This document shows, piece after piece, positions 1-10,486 of a stretch of 33,969 nt of DNA. The position numbers and the translations under genes are program-made. The notes under the pieces are model-generated. The model was given only the letters and a program-made list of their open reading frames with translations, searched no databases and was not told the DNA's origin. The first letter of the stretch is position 1. Every line of letters starts with the position of its first letter. Source of the DNA: Oehlia diaphana (taxonomy: Eukaryota > Glomeromycota > Glomeromycetes > Glomerales > Glomeraceae); NCBI GenBank assembly GCA_003833135.1, contig QZLH01000713.1, positions 4,868 through 38,836 of the forward strand. Direction: 5' to 3'.

Positions 1-238
1 CAGTACGGCGTTTGATAATCCAGGGTAAATCCTGGATACATCCCGGGTAGCTACCCTGGATGCATCCAGGGTGAACACCCTGGATTTTTGATCAGTACGG
101 CGCGCCATAAAATATGGATCAAATCCGGGATGAAATATAGGAAAATCCGGGATGAAATGTGGATTAATCCATTTTCACCCCAGATAAATCCGGGATTTGA
201 TCTGGGGTTTAATCCCAGACTTTTGATCAGTATGGCGC
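1..238. repeat. Foldback / tandem repeat block with CAGTACGGCG boundaries
   Basis: The decamer CAGTACGGCG occurs at 1-10 and 94-103, and as CAGTATGGCG at 229-238, so it brackets two consecutive units of about 93 and 135 bp. The first unit is dense in self-complementary ATCCAGGG/CCCTGGAT words (18-37 and about 41-86) and could fold into nested hairpins. The second carries diverged ATCCGGGATGAAAT and ATCCGGGATTTGATC words. The block is cut by the window edge. It looks like a dispersed, non-coding repeat; the short reading frame crossing it is not supported as a gene. Confidence 0.6.
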
Positions 239-297
239 TTCATAGTATGAACTACGGAGGAAACTTATTTTTATTTTCGCTGAAATGGCGTTTTTGA

Positions 298-890
298 ATT
301 TTTTGACCTCCTTTGAAAAAATACATAATTTAGAATAATTAGGAACAATTAAGAAATTAAGAGGTTACTTTATAACATATTTCAAGGTTTATAATAATAA
401 AGATTTACAAATTTTTTTCTTTATAATAACAATTTCCTTTTGTAAAATATAAAAATAAAAAATTCTTATTTGTAAACTACGCTTTTTTATTACATTTATT
501 TGTTTTCTATGATTCGAAATATTTTTTACATAAATTTACATGCAACAGAAGTGAAGATTGAAGAAGCGAAGATCGGGTAATTACCAGTTTTCCCTCAAGT
601 CTTATGCAGGATACAATCGGATTTACATACCGTACTATTGCCGTGCTATACAATCATTTTATGTAAATCCGGTTTTTATAAATTTGACTTCAATTAATAT
701 TGGCGGAGCATTACTGTTCTATAGTATTCATTTCAGAAATTTTATTGAGGTTTATTTTAGATATCAAATGTAGAATCTCGATCCTGTACGACTTACTTTC
801 TTGTCAGAATCCGCATGATTATGTATGGCAAAAATGTTCTTTTCTTGACCCGAAACGCGATAACTGATACAATAAAGAAATATTTATGGC
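298..890. other. Gene-free AT-rich stretch with a hairpin
   Basis: No supported gene. An inverted repeat CGGATTTACAT (618-628) / ATGTAAATCCG (661-671) encloses about 32 bp and lies in a slightly more GC-balanced island (about 545-800) that looks like old repeat DNA. The rest is AT-rich with A/T runs. Confidence 0.5.
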
Positions 891-1055
891 CGTTTTCAAA
901 ATGGTGTACGAAGTTTATTTGTGATTGCATATTCGAATACCAATATTCGCCCGGTTTTCATCCGTTTTTTGTCCATATTTCGTCCGGTTTTCGTCCAGTT
1001 TTCGGTTTTCTTTTTTTTTTATTCAAATTTAACTGCGTACATCATTTTGAAATGG
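891..1055. mobile_element. 165-bp MITE-like element (family A, empty copy)
   Basis: The left end reads CGTTTTCAAAATGGTGTACG and the right end, reverse-complemented, reads CCATTTCAAAATGATGTACG, giving imperfect terminal inverted repeats of roughly 25-30 bp. The interior carries repeated CCGGTTTTCRTCC words. There is no coding capacity. A second copy in opposite orientation occupies the outer parts of 33040-33706, which confirms that this is a dispersed element. No target-site duplication is obvious. Confidence 0.75.
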
Positions 1056-1070
1056 TGATAATATTATTAA

Positions 1071-1278
1071 CCCCAGTGACACCCGAAAAAATTCCGCAAT
1101 AGTAAATTTATTCATCACACACGTCACGTCCCTCTGTGTTTCCATTTTCTATAAGTATCTGTCGGTTAGTCAAAATCCTATTTGTCACTCCCTTAGTCGT
1201 CACAGTTTATTCACGTGTTACTGCATAGTGCCGGCCCTGTGCGGAATTTTTTGGGCAAATTTTCGGGTGTCATAGGGG
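1071..1278. mobile_element. 208-bp MITE-like element with CCCC...TGACACCCGAAAA ends
   Basis: The left terminus CCCCAGTGACACCCGAAAA and the right terminus, reverse-complemented CCCCTATGACACCCGAAAA, are inverted repeats. Each is followed by a second shared word, AAAATTCCGCA. It is non-autonomous and non-coding, and starts only 15 bp after the preceding element. The CAGTG-type end would fit hAT-like elements, but no 8-bp duplication was found in the flanks. Confidence 0.75.
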
Positions 1279-2659
1279 CAGTTGATAATATTTAACACAA
1301 TAACTTGTTCTTTAATATTTTTTTTTCTACAATATTTTATAATATCTTATCAAATTTTGCAATATAATGATTTGTTTTTTTCGGTTTTTTTCCAACTGAT
1401 CTAAATTTTTTCGGTTCCCCTTTTTTTTAATTTTCATTTTTTTTTCTTGAATCGATCTTTAACAAATGGTTCTTTCTTTTTTTTCAAATTTACTCTTTTC
1501 TCTTTCGAAACATCTTTTCCTTTTCCTTCAGTTTCTTTTTTCAACCCGTGTTCCTCTCCACAAATATTTTTTTTTTTCATCTTTATTTTTTCGAATTCTT
1601 TTTATTTTTATTTTTTATTTTTTTTTCCGGTTGGCTTTTAAAATATTTTTCCCCTTTTCCTTTTTCGGTTTGGCTTTTTTCTTTCAAAGCGAATTTTTTT
1701 TCCCGAATACATTCAGATCGATGTTGTGGCGCCACGGCAATTTACTTTTTTCCTGATTCTTATTGTTAATAATAATAATATTATTTTTGTATCAAGCTCA
1801 ATAATAGACTAACATAATTACTTATTATTTTTTGTAAATAATAGATCGTTATGTTTAATTTTCTAGTGATTTTTTTTTTCATATTAATTAGTGAGATTTT
1901 TTTTTTCTAGAGGATGGAATTTTTTTTTAATGCCTACAATGAAATTTTTTAAGATAAAAAAAAAGATTTTATTTTGTAATAACAATGTATTACAAATTTG
2001 TTTTTGTAATGAATTTGTAAATTTCACAGTACCGCATTTAATAATAGAAGTTTGCTATTTATAACCACTGGTGTTCATCACCAGTATCATGTGATCAACA
2101 TTATATCACCCGATTGTAAATATGTTTATCAAGTTTTCAATCTACAAGTTTTCGATTACATTCCTACTCTTACCCTAAGCCTAAGCAAACATTTTACCAT
2201 GTTTTAATCCTAAACAAATATTCCTTACCCTAACCTTACCCTAAGCTTCCTAAGCCTACGCAATTGTTTTAGCCACGTTTTGATCCTTAATAAACATTCC
2301 CAACCTTACTAAATATTTTCTTTATTTCCGATCATATCAGCCTTATATTTTGCACGACTTCGGATATTGTGACCTTTAACAAGACAATTTTTTAATCGTA
2401 TTTTTTTCTTCATTTATTTTGATTATTAAATGTATTAAAAATATGCAATCATTTGTTAGCCATGTAAAATTTGTCACCTAAAATAATGTGAATGTCGCAT
2501 TGATTTTTTTAGTTTATTGCATTTTTTTTAAATAATAAATAAATTTTAAAACAGTACATCGGGTGAACTGATTTTTTTTCATTCATTATTCTAAACAATG
2601 ATTTACATCATGTAAATAATCATCCTTGAGATTTCTAAAATTATAAAATTTAATTTAAA
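1279..2659. other. Gene-free, pyrimidine-rich and AT-rich DNA
   Basis: Between about 1310 and 1760 the plus strand is a long T/C-rich tract that gives Phe-rich frames with no protein-like composition. At 2076-2094 ACTGGTG..CACCAGT forms a short hairpin. At about 2165-2265 there are telomere-like CCCTAA words (described as a finding). No gene is seen. Confidence 0.5.
2165..2265. repeat. Degenerate telomere-like CCCTAA patch
   Basis: Words such as TTACCCTAAGCCTAAGC and CCTTACCCTAACCTTACCC recur over about 100 bp, interspersed with other sequence. They match the CCCTAA strand of the common fungal TTAGGG telomere repeat but do not form a clean array. It could be an old interstitial telomeric insertion or a chance C/T/A-rich repeat. 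Confidence 0.35.
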
Positions 2660-2923
2660 TTAAAATATGCTCCGACCCTTGAACATTGATCCCGTGATAC
2701 TATTGATTAATACACTCAAAATTTGTTCCTTCAGTCCCGTGTTCTGTGGTGGGTGCTGGAACAAAAGAAAATACTGGCTAGTTTTATATAATATCGGCAG
2801 AAATTTTATCATTATCGGTAATTCTGGCTCTAAAATAATGCATACAAGTGATACAACAGTTAATAATAAACTAGGAAAACGGAAACCGGTATTAAATTCG
2901 AAGTAAATCACAATAAGGAGCAT
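2660..2923. other. Small GC-richer island open on both strands; coding status unclear
   Basis: A 79-codon frame (plus, 2667-2906) and an 87-codon frame (minus, 2660-2923) overlap almost completely in a stretch that is less AT-rich than its surroundings. Neither protein resembles a family I recognise; the plus-strand one has a CGGC motif and the minus-strand one is hydrophobic. Overlapping open frames of this kind are expected in one real small gene, in a decayed repeat, or by chance. I do not assign a function. The stretch from 2924 to 3417 shows nothing further. Confidence 0.2.
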
Positions 2924-3417
2924 AGGTTCAGTTCCTGAAATGAGCAGAATAATTGGAAATTACCGGACAATTACCGTCACTTTCACGTGATTGTTGCGTT
3001 CGCCATAAACTTATTTTTTAAAAGAAGAAAAGACGCGGATTAAAGTTAGGATAATTTTCTAATTTTATTTTATACAATTTATATAATTAAATATTTTTTA
3101 TTTATTCAATCATCTAAGAAATTAAAGATTTATCAAATGGACATGCCGTCATCATCAAGCGTAAAAGTATATATTGCTTCGTTACACTTTGGACTAATTA
3201 TTTGTTCTGACATTATTAGTATTTTACCCTTATTATTTTACAAATTGTTAATGGGTTTACATTATATGAGACGTGTCAATAAATACCATAAAATAATTTT
3301 AATATATGATAAAATTTGAAATAATTTATTAGTAATCATTGGTCATAAGAAAAAAGGGTATACATAGATTGTATTCAAGGTAATAAAATATCTGTTTTAG
3401 AAACAAATAATTAATAA

Positions 3418-5022
3418 TTAATCATTTTGTTGATTACATAAATTATTTAGTTCATCGTCATGATCTTCTTCCTCATCAAAACTATCAAGATCAAAATATA
3501 AAGATTCTGAATAAAGAAATAAAATCAATATGTTTATATTAACAATAAAATAGAGAAAATTTCTTTAAAAAAAATTACCTGGAATGTCAAATTTCTGAGA
3601 ATTTGAAAGAATTTTAAAATTCAAAAGCCTACTAGTATAAACAGCTTGTGGATGCGTTTTATACGAAATTTTCGAATTATTTTGATCTACTTTTTTATTC
3701 AATTCATTTGCTTGAGCGCATTGTTTAGATATTCCTGATTCATCAGGATCTTGTTTTGAGAAGGGATCCTTTTCCCTTCTATCAACAGATATATCAACAA
3801 AAAATCTCTCGACCATATTATTCAATTGTTCTGCACTTGGTCGTTTTAAAGGATCTGCATTCCAACACTGTTCAATCAAATCTAAGAGTAGTTGAGGTAC
3901 ATGATAATCTTTTGATTGTGGACGAAGTCCTTTACAAATTCCTGAAGCTAAAAATTGATCATGTGGTATATCACAATATGGAGGTAATCCAGTAAAAATC
4001 TCATAAGCTATAATACCAAATGCGTAAATATCAGCTGCTTTTGTATATTTTTGACCTTTTAATACTTCAGGGGCAATATAAGGTAATACACCAAATATAT
4101 TTTTGTCTTCGTTAACAGATTTTCCATCATCTATTTCACATAAACCTAAATCACCAATACAAAAATTATGAGCATCTTTTATCAAGATATTTCCTGAATG
4201 AAAATCTTTATGAATTATATCTTTATCATGAATATCCTTCAAACCATAAATAATCCAAGATATATAAAGTATTTTATCTTTCCAACTCATATCTTTAAAA
4301 CTTTCATTTAAAAAGTTTCGAAGACTACCTCTAGAAGCGTAATCCATTACCATTATATAATTTTTTGTATTAGGATCTTGGGATATGCCGTAACATTTAA
4401 TATAATTAGGAAGATAATTCAATTCTGAATGAAATTTGACCTAATAATTAATTGTAAGTCTTTATCAAAATCTTTATTTTTTTTTAAAAAAGTACATATA
4501 TATATACTGTACCTCCTTTGAAAATTCTTGTACTAAAAGTTGAGAATTATATACAGACTTTAAAGCCACTCGACAATTTTGTTTATCCCTATTCCATTTT
4601 TTATGTTTATTATCCCAAGAACCGATATATCCATCTCTCCATATTGCTGTATAAACAGAACCAAAACCACCTTTTGCAATATATTTAACTTTGGAAAATT
4701 GACTATAATCTATCCATTCTAATACTTGCCAAAATTCTTTAGCATTCAATTGTGCTTCTTGAATAAATTTGTCAATATTAGCATTTCCACTTGTCCAATT
4801 TTTGAAATTTTCTTTAAATATTAAAGAATTACAAGTTTGGCACCAAGTATAATGAGTTCTAATTTGCCTGCAACGTTCACATAATCCATATTGTATATAA
4901 CTCTCATACAATTCTGATGGTATAACTTTATTAATTAGTGATTTTTGTTCGTCAGTTAATACCGGACGTAGAAATTCTTTTATTTGATTATAGACCTCAT
5001 CATTAATATGCAATTCTTCCAT
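3418..5022 (-). CDS. Protein kinase with N-terminal Cys4 motif and NWTSGN signature (kinase 1)
   Basis: Three exons, by my reading: 5022-4513, 4440-3579 and 3506-3418, with two 72-bp GT-AG introns (4441-4512 phase 0; 3507-3578 phase 1), giving 486 residues. Residues 48-64 hold CERC...CQTC, a zinc-ribbon-like pair of CxxC motifs, followed by NFKNWTSGN (72-80). The kinase domain follows: glycine loop KGGFGSVY (117-124), VALK lysine 155, catalytic HKDFHSGN (Asp249, Asn254), DLG in place of DFG (Asp267), APE (293-295) and a C-terminal-lobe CWNADPLKRP. All key catalytic residues are present, so an active Ser/Thr or TKL-type kinase is likely; its substrate is unknown. HKD instead of HRD is shared with its neighbour. 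The final exon adds an acidic tail (FDEEEDHDDE). It is head-to-head with the plus-strand kinase gene at 6587. The start at 5022 is the first Met of the open frame; an upstream exon cannot be excluded. Confidence 0.9.
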
Positions 5023-5071
5023 AATTGTGTCAGTGTAATTGTAAACCTATAAAAAATTTTATCCGTTATTT

Positions 5072-5228
5072 CTGTAAAAACTCTGTAAAAATGAGCCTTT
5101 CGCGGATTCATTCACGGAAAATGTAAATAATTCGATAAATTCCGTGATATAAAATTATTAATTCCGGAAATATGAGCCTTTTACGGAAAAAAGATGGAAT
5201 AAAAAAAACGGAATGACTTTTTTTACAG
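5072..5228. mobile_element. Possible small MITE with CTGTAAAAA ends
   Basis: CTGTAAAAA at 5072-5080 is matched by TTTTTACAG at 5220-5228. Inside, ATGAGCCTTT occurs twice (about 5091 and 5172) next to CGGA/TCCG words. The inverted ends are short, so chance pairing in AT-rich DNA remains possible. Confidence 0.35.
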
Positions 5229-5394
5229 GGAAAATATGATGCTTACTGTTATTGTCATGCGCTAAATAAATTTTTTATTTGTGGATCGTAAAAGTTTCAA
5301 TATTTATACTATTATGGTAATATACTAACCATTAATAAAATTCATTTGATTTACTTAGATGGTAATGATAATTTGATAATTCTGTTAATTGCGC

Positions 5395-5523
5395 AGCGAA
5401 CGTGGCGGAAATTCTACAGAGAAATTCTTTCGTTACACAAATTCCATTAAAAATAATACTGATCATAGTCAATTATATAATTATATAGCAAACGTGACGG
5501 AAAATTCTACGGAGAAATTCTTT
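5395..5523. repeat. Direct repeat pair (36-37 bp)
   Basis: 5395-5430 and 5487-5523 share AGCRAACGTGRCGGAAA followed by ATTCTAC and GAGAAATTCTTT, with only a few differences. The function is unknown; it may be part of a dispersed repeat. Confidence 0.6.
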
Positions 5524-6586
5524 ATTTTCATTATACATTTTTTAGAATAACTACAATATTTTTAATATTTTTTTATTTGAAACATACAATTAAAAAAGCA
5601 CTGCGCCATTTATCTTGTTTGAGGGAACCACCAACGCAAAAGCAAGCCAATTAGATGTTATATTATGCGAATTTTTATGATTTTTACTAATTTTACCCCA
5701 TTGAGGAATCCATCTTAGTATGACTTGGATGATTAACATCTTAAAAAAAAAAATTAATATTTATATTACCCATATAAATAATTTGAATTGTGCGACTTGA
5801 AATGCGTGATGATTCGGCGCCCAATTTATTCCATATTTATTATAGTTAAAACACAAATCCTTGTGGTTAATGAATTTAATCAGACCTTAAGACTCTCAGG
5901 ATGATGCAATTGGCAGCATATCACATCATCAAAACTATTCAATTAAAGTATAATGGACTTTTTTTACTTTTTTTATATTTTTTTCAGTTTACCTTTTTTT
6001 CGGTTCTTGTAGACCGAAATATAATAACTTTTTTTTTCATTTTTTTTCAAACAGAAAAAAATTGGTTTTTATTTCAGTTTATTTTTTAATTGGTTTCAAT
6101 TTTTTCAATTTTTTTAAAGTTGATTTTTTTTTATTTATTATGATTCATTTTTTTATTTACTTCTCAAGTTTTTTTTTATTCTGTACATATTTAATTATTT
6201 ATAATTAATACTAATATATCTTAATTTACCAAATATTGATTGTTATATTGATTTAAATTATATTAATCCTCTGCAACGCAACAAGTTAGTGTGGCTGAAA
6301 TTATTTTTATTTGGTTTCATTCAATCCGATTGTTTATTGAAAATTTCCTTTTACCTTTTATGCCGATCAATAGCGTAACAAGGTATTTTATTTTTATCAT
6401 CAGGTTATATAAATAGAATTTCTGTGTCAAACTTTTGAATGTTACACTTGCCGTATAGGGCTTATTTGTTGAAAAAAAATTTACATTTCATTCTATTATA
6501 TGGTTAATGTTACCTTTGAATTTACTAAGTAAATTGTAATCTACATATATACAATCCAAATTAATTTAGCATTGGAATTATCAAAA

Positions 6587-8406
6587 ATGGATCCTAAAGA
6601 AAACAAAAGAAGTTTATGGAAGATTGTTGATTTTTATGAATATCAGGTAAAACAATTTGTTTTAACATTAATAATATAACATTATTTATTTTTAATTTGA
6701 ATAATAATGATTTTTTTTAATCATTTATTTTAAAAGAGACATGTTACAATTTCTACTATTGGTTTAACTACTGAATCAGCAGAAGAGATAGATGATAAAA
6801 TAGTTTATATGGAAGATTTAGAAAAAAGAAAACAAGTATATGGAATATGTGGAGAATGTAATGAACCTGGCACAGGAGAAGATTGGTGTCAACCTTGTAA
6901 TGCTAAAAGATTTAAGGATAACTTTAAAAATTGGACTAGTGGAAATAAAGATATTGATGAATTTATACAACTATCACAAATTAACGCTGTGCACCATAGA
7001 AAATATCTTGAATGGATACCTTTTGAAAATTTTAAAGATACTACTTATATTACCAGAGGTGGATTTGGTAAAATTTATTCAGCTGAATGGCCTGGAGGAA
7101 ATATTGAATATTGGAATATTGAAAATCAAAAATGGGATAGGTTTAAAGATGCAAAAGTTGCATTAAAAAGTTTGGATAATCCATCTTGTATAAGTACAGA
7201 ATTTTTAAATGAGGTAATTAAAATAAGAAATGTAACTTATTTACTTGGTATTATTTTTACTAATTCCTTTCAATGTTTTATTAGATTAAAACTCATCTTC
7301 AGATTTATCTTTTTGATGTTATTCAATGTTATGGAATAACTCAAGATCCAAATACCAAAGATTATATGATGGTTTTAGAATATTGTGAAAATGGAAATTT
7401 GAGAAATTATTATATGAATTATGAATCAGATTATTATTCAAAAATTGATAAATTAAGACAAATTGCAAGAGGACTTCTAGATATTCATAATGCTGGAAAA
7501 ATTCATAAAGATTTTCATTCAGGCAATATATTATATAATGATTATACAAATCCATATATAAGTGATTTAGGAATGTGCCAACCAGCAAATAATGAAAAGC
7601 AATCAGTTAAACTAGAAGGAATTTATGGAGTATTACCTTATATGGCACCAGAAGTTTTACGTGGACATCAATATACAAAAGCATCTGATATTTATTCATT
7701 TGGAATAGTGATGAATGAATATATATTTGAAGAAACTCCTTATAATAATATTCCTCATAATCATGCTTTAGCTATTAAAATATGTAAAGGACTTAGACCA
7801 AATATATTTAAATATACACCAAAATTACTTGCAGAATTGATCATTAAATGTTGGGATGCTAAATCAGAAAATAGACCAACTGCTAAAGAATTGTACCAAA
7901 TATTATATAAATTGGATAATATAGAATATGATGTTAGTGATATAAAATCTATTGAGTCTCAAATAGATGTATATGATGATAAAATCAAATTAAACAGAAC
8001 AAGTGAAAAAAGATCTAATAACATTCAAGCACATCCACAAGCTATCTATACTAGTAGACTTTTAAATTTCAAAAATCTTCCGGAACCAGTAAATTCAGGT
8101 AATTTAATTAATTTACTTTGGTAACCAAAAAAAATGTTTACATTACTTATAACTTTATTTTTTAATAGACACAACATTACGTAAGTAATTATTTTTATTG
8201 GCAATTAATATAATTAATAAATCTTTATATTTTTTAATAATCATGTTAATTTAATTTATAGATTCAGAATGTTTTGATTGTCAATTAGACGAATCAGGTA
8301 AAATATTTATTCTTTAGTTCTTTATTTTGCTATTACTTATTAGTAATTTGCTTATTTTGTAGATCTTGATGAAATAAATCAAGATGAAGAAAATAATACT
8401 GAATGA
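6587..8406 (+). CDS. Protein kinase with N-terminal Cys4 motif and micro-exon tail (kinase 2)
   Basis: Six exons by my reading: 6587-6646, 6737-7213, 7285-8098, 8169-8180 (12 bp), 8262-8297 and 8363-8406, giving 480 residues. The first intron (90 bp) is needed to join MDPKENKRSL to the main frame; a shorter form could start at Met 6809. Features in order: CGEC...CQPC (58-74), NFKNWTSGN (82-90), glycine loop RGGFGKIY (127-134), VALK Lys164, HKDFHSGN (Asp255, Asn260), DLG (Asp273), APE (300-302). All catalytic residues are kept, so it is probably an active kinase; the substrate is unknown. The intron after residue 179 is at the same place and phase (0) as in kinases 1 and 3. Every intron after the catalytic exon is phase 1. 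The tail (CFDCQLDES... then Asp/Glu/Asn-rich) is short and acidic. The 12-bp exon can be skipped without changing frame. Confidence 0.88.
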
Positions 8407-9884
8407 TTTTTTTTTATTAGAATCAAAGAATTTAGTTTAATAAAATTATATTATTTATTTCTTTTATACTAGTTATTATTTATGGGTTTTGCATGTAATA
8501 TTTTGGTTTAATAAAAATAAATAAATTATAAATTGGTTAGCTATTAATTGTTCGTTTATGACAAATTAAATTTATCTTTAAACTACCCAGAATATTAATT
8601 GCAGATTTAATATACAGTATGTAATGTTGCAACGACAGCTTCTGCCACTCTGTACGTCACAAGATTTAAGTTCATTTCGTATAATCATAAAATTTATAAT
8701 TTAACAAAAAGTTTATTCTCTATTATATAAGAATATGTCATTATAACACAGTTATTTATTAAATATAAAATAAAATGATCATGTAAAATCGTGAATATGA
8801 TATTAAATAATAATTAATATTGAAATATTTATTATAAGTGAAATTAAAAGTAAAAAGGACTAAAAGAAAAATGGGAAGTGGAGGAACTCCGTACTAAGTC
8901 AAAAAGTTGGGGAATTTCCATGTTGATCCTTTGATCAACGTAAATAATAATACATTAATTATAACTTATTACATCATTATACTATTAGCGTTAGGATGAT
9001 CTTCATTTCCGATCCAAATTACTTCGGACTATTAATGATACACAAAATATAGACGATCTGATTTACTAATTTCCGAAGTAGAAATTTAATCCTAAAATTA
9101 TGGCACTACAATGTAATGACAAATTATATTATCACTTATTGAATAAATTATTTTATTTTTACTTGATTATTTTTAAACAAAGAATGATTTTGTAATTTTT
9201 GCAAAAAGATTTTGAAAAATTCTAATTAGTTGTTGAAACATAAAATGAAGGATCAAATGATAAAGTTGAATCGACAAATACTAAAATGAACAAGCACAAA
9301 GTGATAATTTGACTTTGAACTGGATACCACTGATAAAAGTTATGTGAACATTTCTGCTGAAAATGACAATTTATTACAGTTTATAAAATTTACATTAAAA
9401 TCTGTCTTAGTAAAGATATCATTTTAGAATTTAGTTATGCATTGTAAAATTTTCTTAATAATTTTGAATGAAATGTTTATATATGAATTTGAGTTTAATC
9501 AAACTAATATTTTAGGTTTACATATTTTTTAATGATAAATAAATTTATTTGACTGGAAAATTTCAGTTAACTGTCCAAAACGAAGCGAAGGACGGTATAT
9601 GTCTACGCACTATGGAAAAAATAATCACGTGAATTTCTGCCCGTTACGTGATCGTCATCCAATGAAAACCGCAAATTTTAGTTTTTCGCACTGGACTTAC
9701 AACGGTTCCTGTTATTATTTATAGGTATCAATCTACATCTATAAACTCACGTCAGCTATCAACAGACACCTGAAACACAAGTATTAAATAAGGTGCAACA
9801 TATATTACATTAGTTGAATAATTTGAAATAATCATATATTTTACATTAATTTATTGATAAATAATGTGTAATAAATTACATGAT
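8407..9884. other. Gene-free AT-rich stretch
   Basis: No supported gene. Slightly less AT-rich islands lie at about 8865-8945 and 9565-9780. At 8991-9095 there is an imperfect inverted repeat (TTAGGAT...ACTTCGGA against TCCGAAGT...ATCCTAA) that may be a small relic element. AATAAA-like words after 8430 could serve kinase 2 as poly(A) signals, but such words are common here. Confidence 0.45.
8991..9095. repeat. Imperfect inverted repeat, possible relic MITE
   Basis: The left arm has TTAGGAT and ACTTCGGA; the right arm has TCCGAAGT and ATCCTAA in the mirrored order, enclosing about 40 bp. There is no coding content, and no target duplication could be identified with confidence. Confidence 0.4.
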
Positions 9885-10486
9885 TTTTAGATTACAAACC
9901 TCCAAACCAACGTTTATTTGCACTTTCAACATTTTCTAATCTTTTAAGTATCACATTATGTTTCCCAAATCTTTTTTAATTGTTGTTTATTAGAATCCAA
10001 TTCATAATAACTTCCATCAACCAATTCTGCTGTATAAATTTTCAGAATATCCACCTTTTGTTAAATATTTAATATTTTTTAAATTATTATATGGAATCCA
10101 TTCAACTATGACATTCGGATCAATTGTTTTTCATCTGACATTCTTGTATTAAATTATCAATATCATCATTTCCAGATGTCCAATTTGAAAAATTATTTTT
10201 TAAATAATTTCGAACACAATATTACCAATATAATGTAGCTAAACATTTTTGGTTACAATTTTCACAAACTCTTCTTGTTCTCCTATTATAAATAAGTTTG
10301 CCTTTATCATAGGGTTCAGTCAACATTCTTATTTTCATATTTTGTAAGTGATTCATCAGCAAGAATTGTTTGTTTCCAAAATTCATATTGTTTGTGTATA
10401 TTATTCATTATAGTGAATATTATAGTCCGTTAGTGTATATGCTTTATTAATTGCTATATAAATTGAATCTTCTCTAATAAAGACAT
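9885..10486 (-). pseudogene. Exon-1-only kinase pseudogene (kinase 3 type)
   Basis: Reverse-strand translation recovers, in several frames, the whole N-terminal exon of a kinase-3-like gene. It has an MS..RED start region near 10486, HKQYEFWKQTILADESL, CENCNQKCLATL, NFSNWTSGNDDIDNLIQECQ, WIPYNNLKNIKYLTKGGY, and ends in LKRLENVESANKRWF. There are at least four frameshifts and in-frame stops, for example a TAA where the second CxxC should be. Similarity continues past the exon end into the intron (GTTTGTAATCTA is shared with kinase 3 at 18102) and then stops, so this is a DNA-level partial duplicate and not a retrocopy. The catalytic exon is missing. It cannot make a kinase. Confidence 0.9.

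Larger units (their letters stand above)
5023..6586. other. 1.56-kb divergent intergenic region between kinases 1 and 2
   Basis: It contains a possible 157-bp MITE (5072-5228), a pair of similar 36-37-bp words (5395-5430 and 5487-5523), a T-rich tract (5950-6180), and an island at about 5590-5720 that is less AT-rich. Both kinase promoters must lie here, but I see no unambiguous TATA box or shared upstream element. Confidence 0.5.

Noticed and set aside
1447..1769. Three overlapping Phe-rich open frames on the plus strand
   Set aside because: They are translations of a T/C-rich tract; there is no protein-like composition and no support for a start.
3756..3995. 79-codon plus-strand frame
   Set aside because: It is antisense to the catalytic exon of kinase 1, which has clear kinase motifs.
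7319..7588. 89-codon minus-strand frame
   Set aside because: It is antisense to the kinase 2 catalytic exon.
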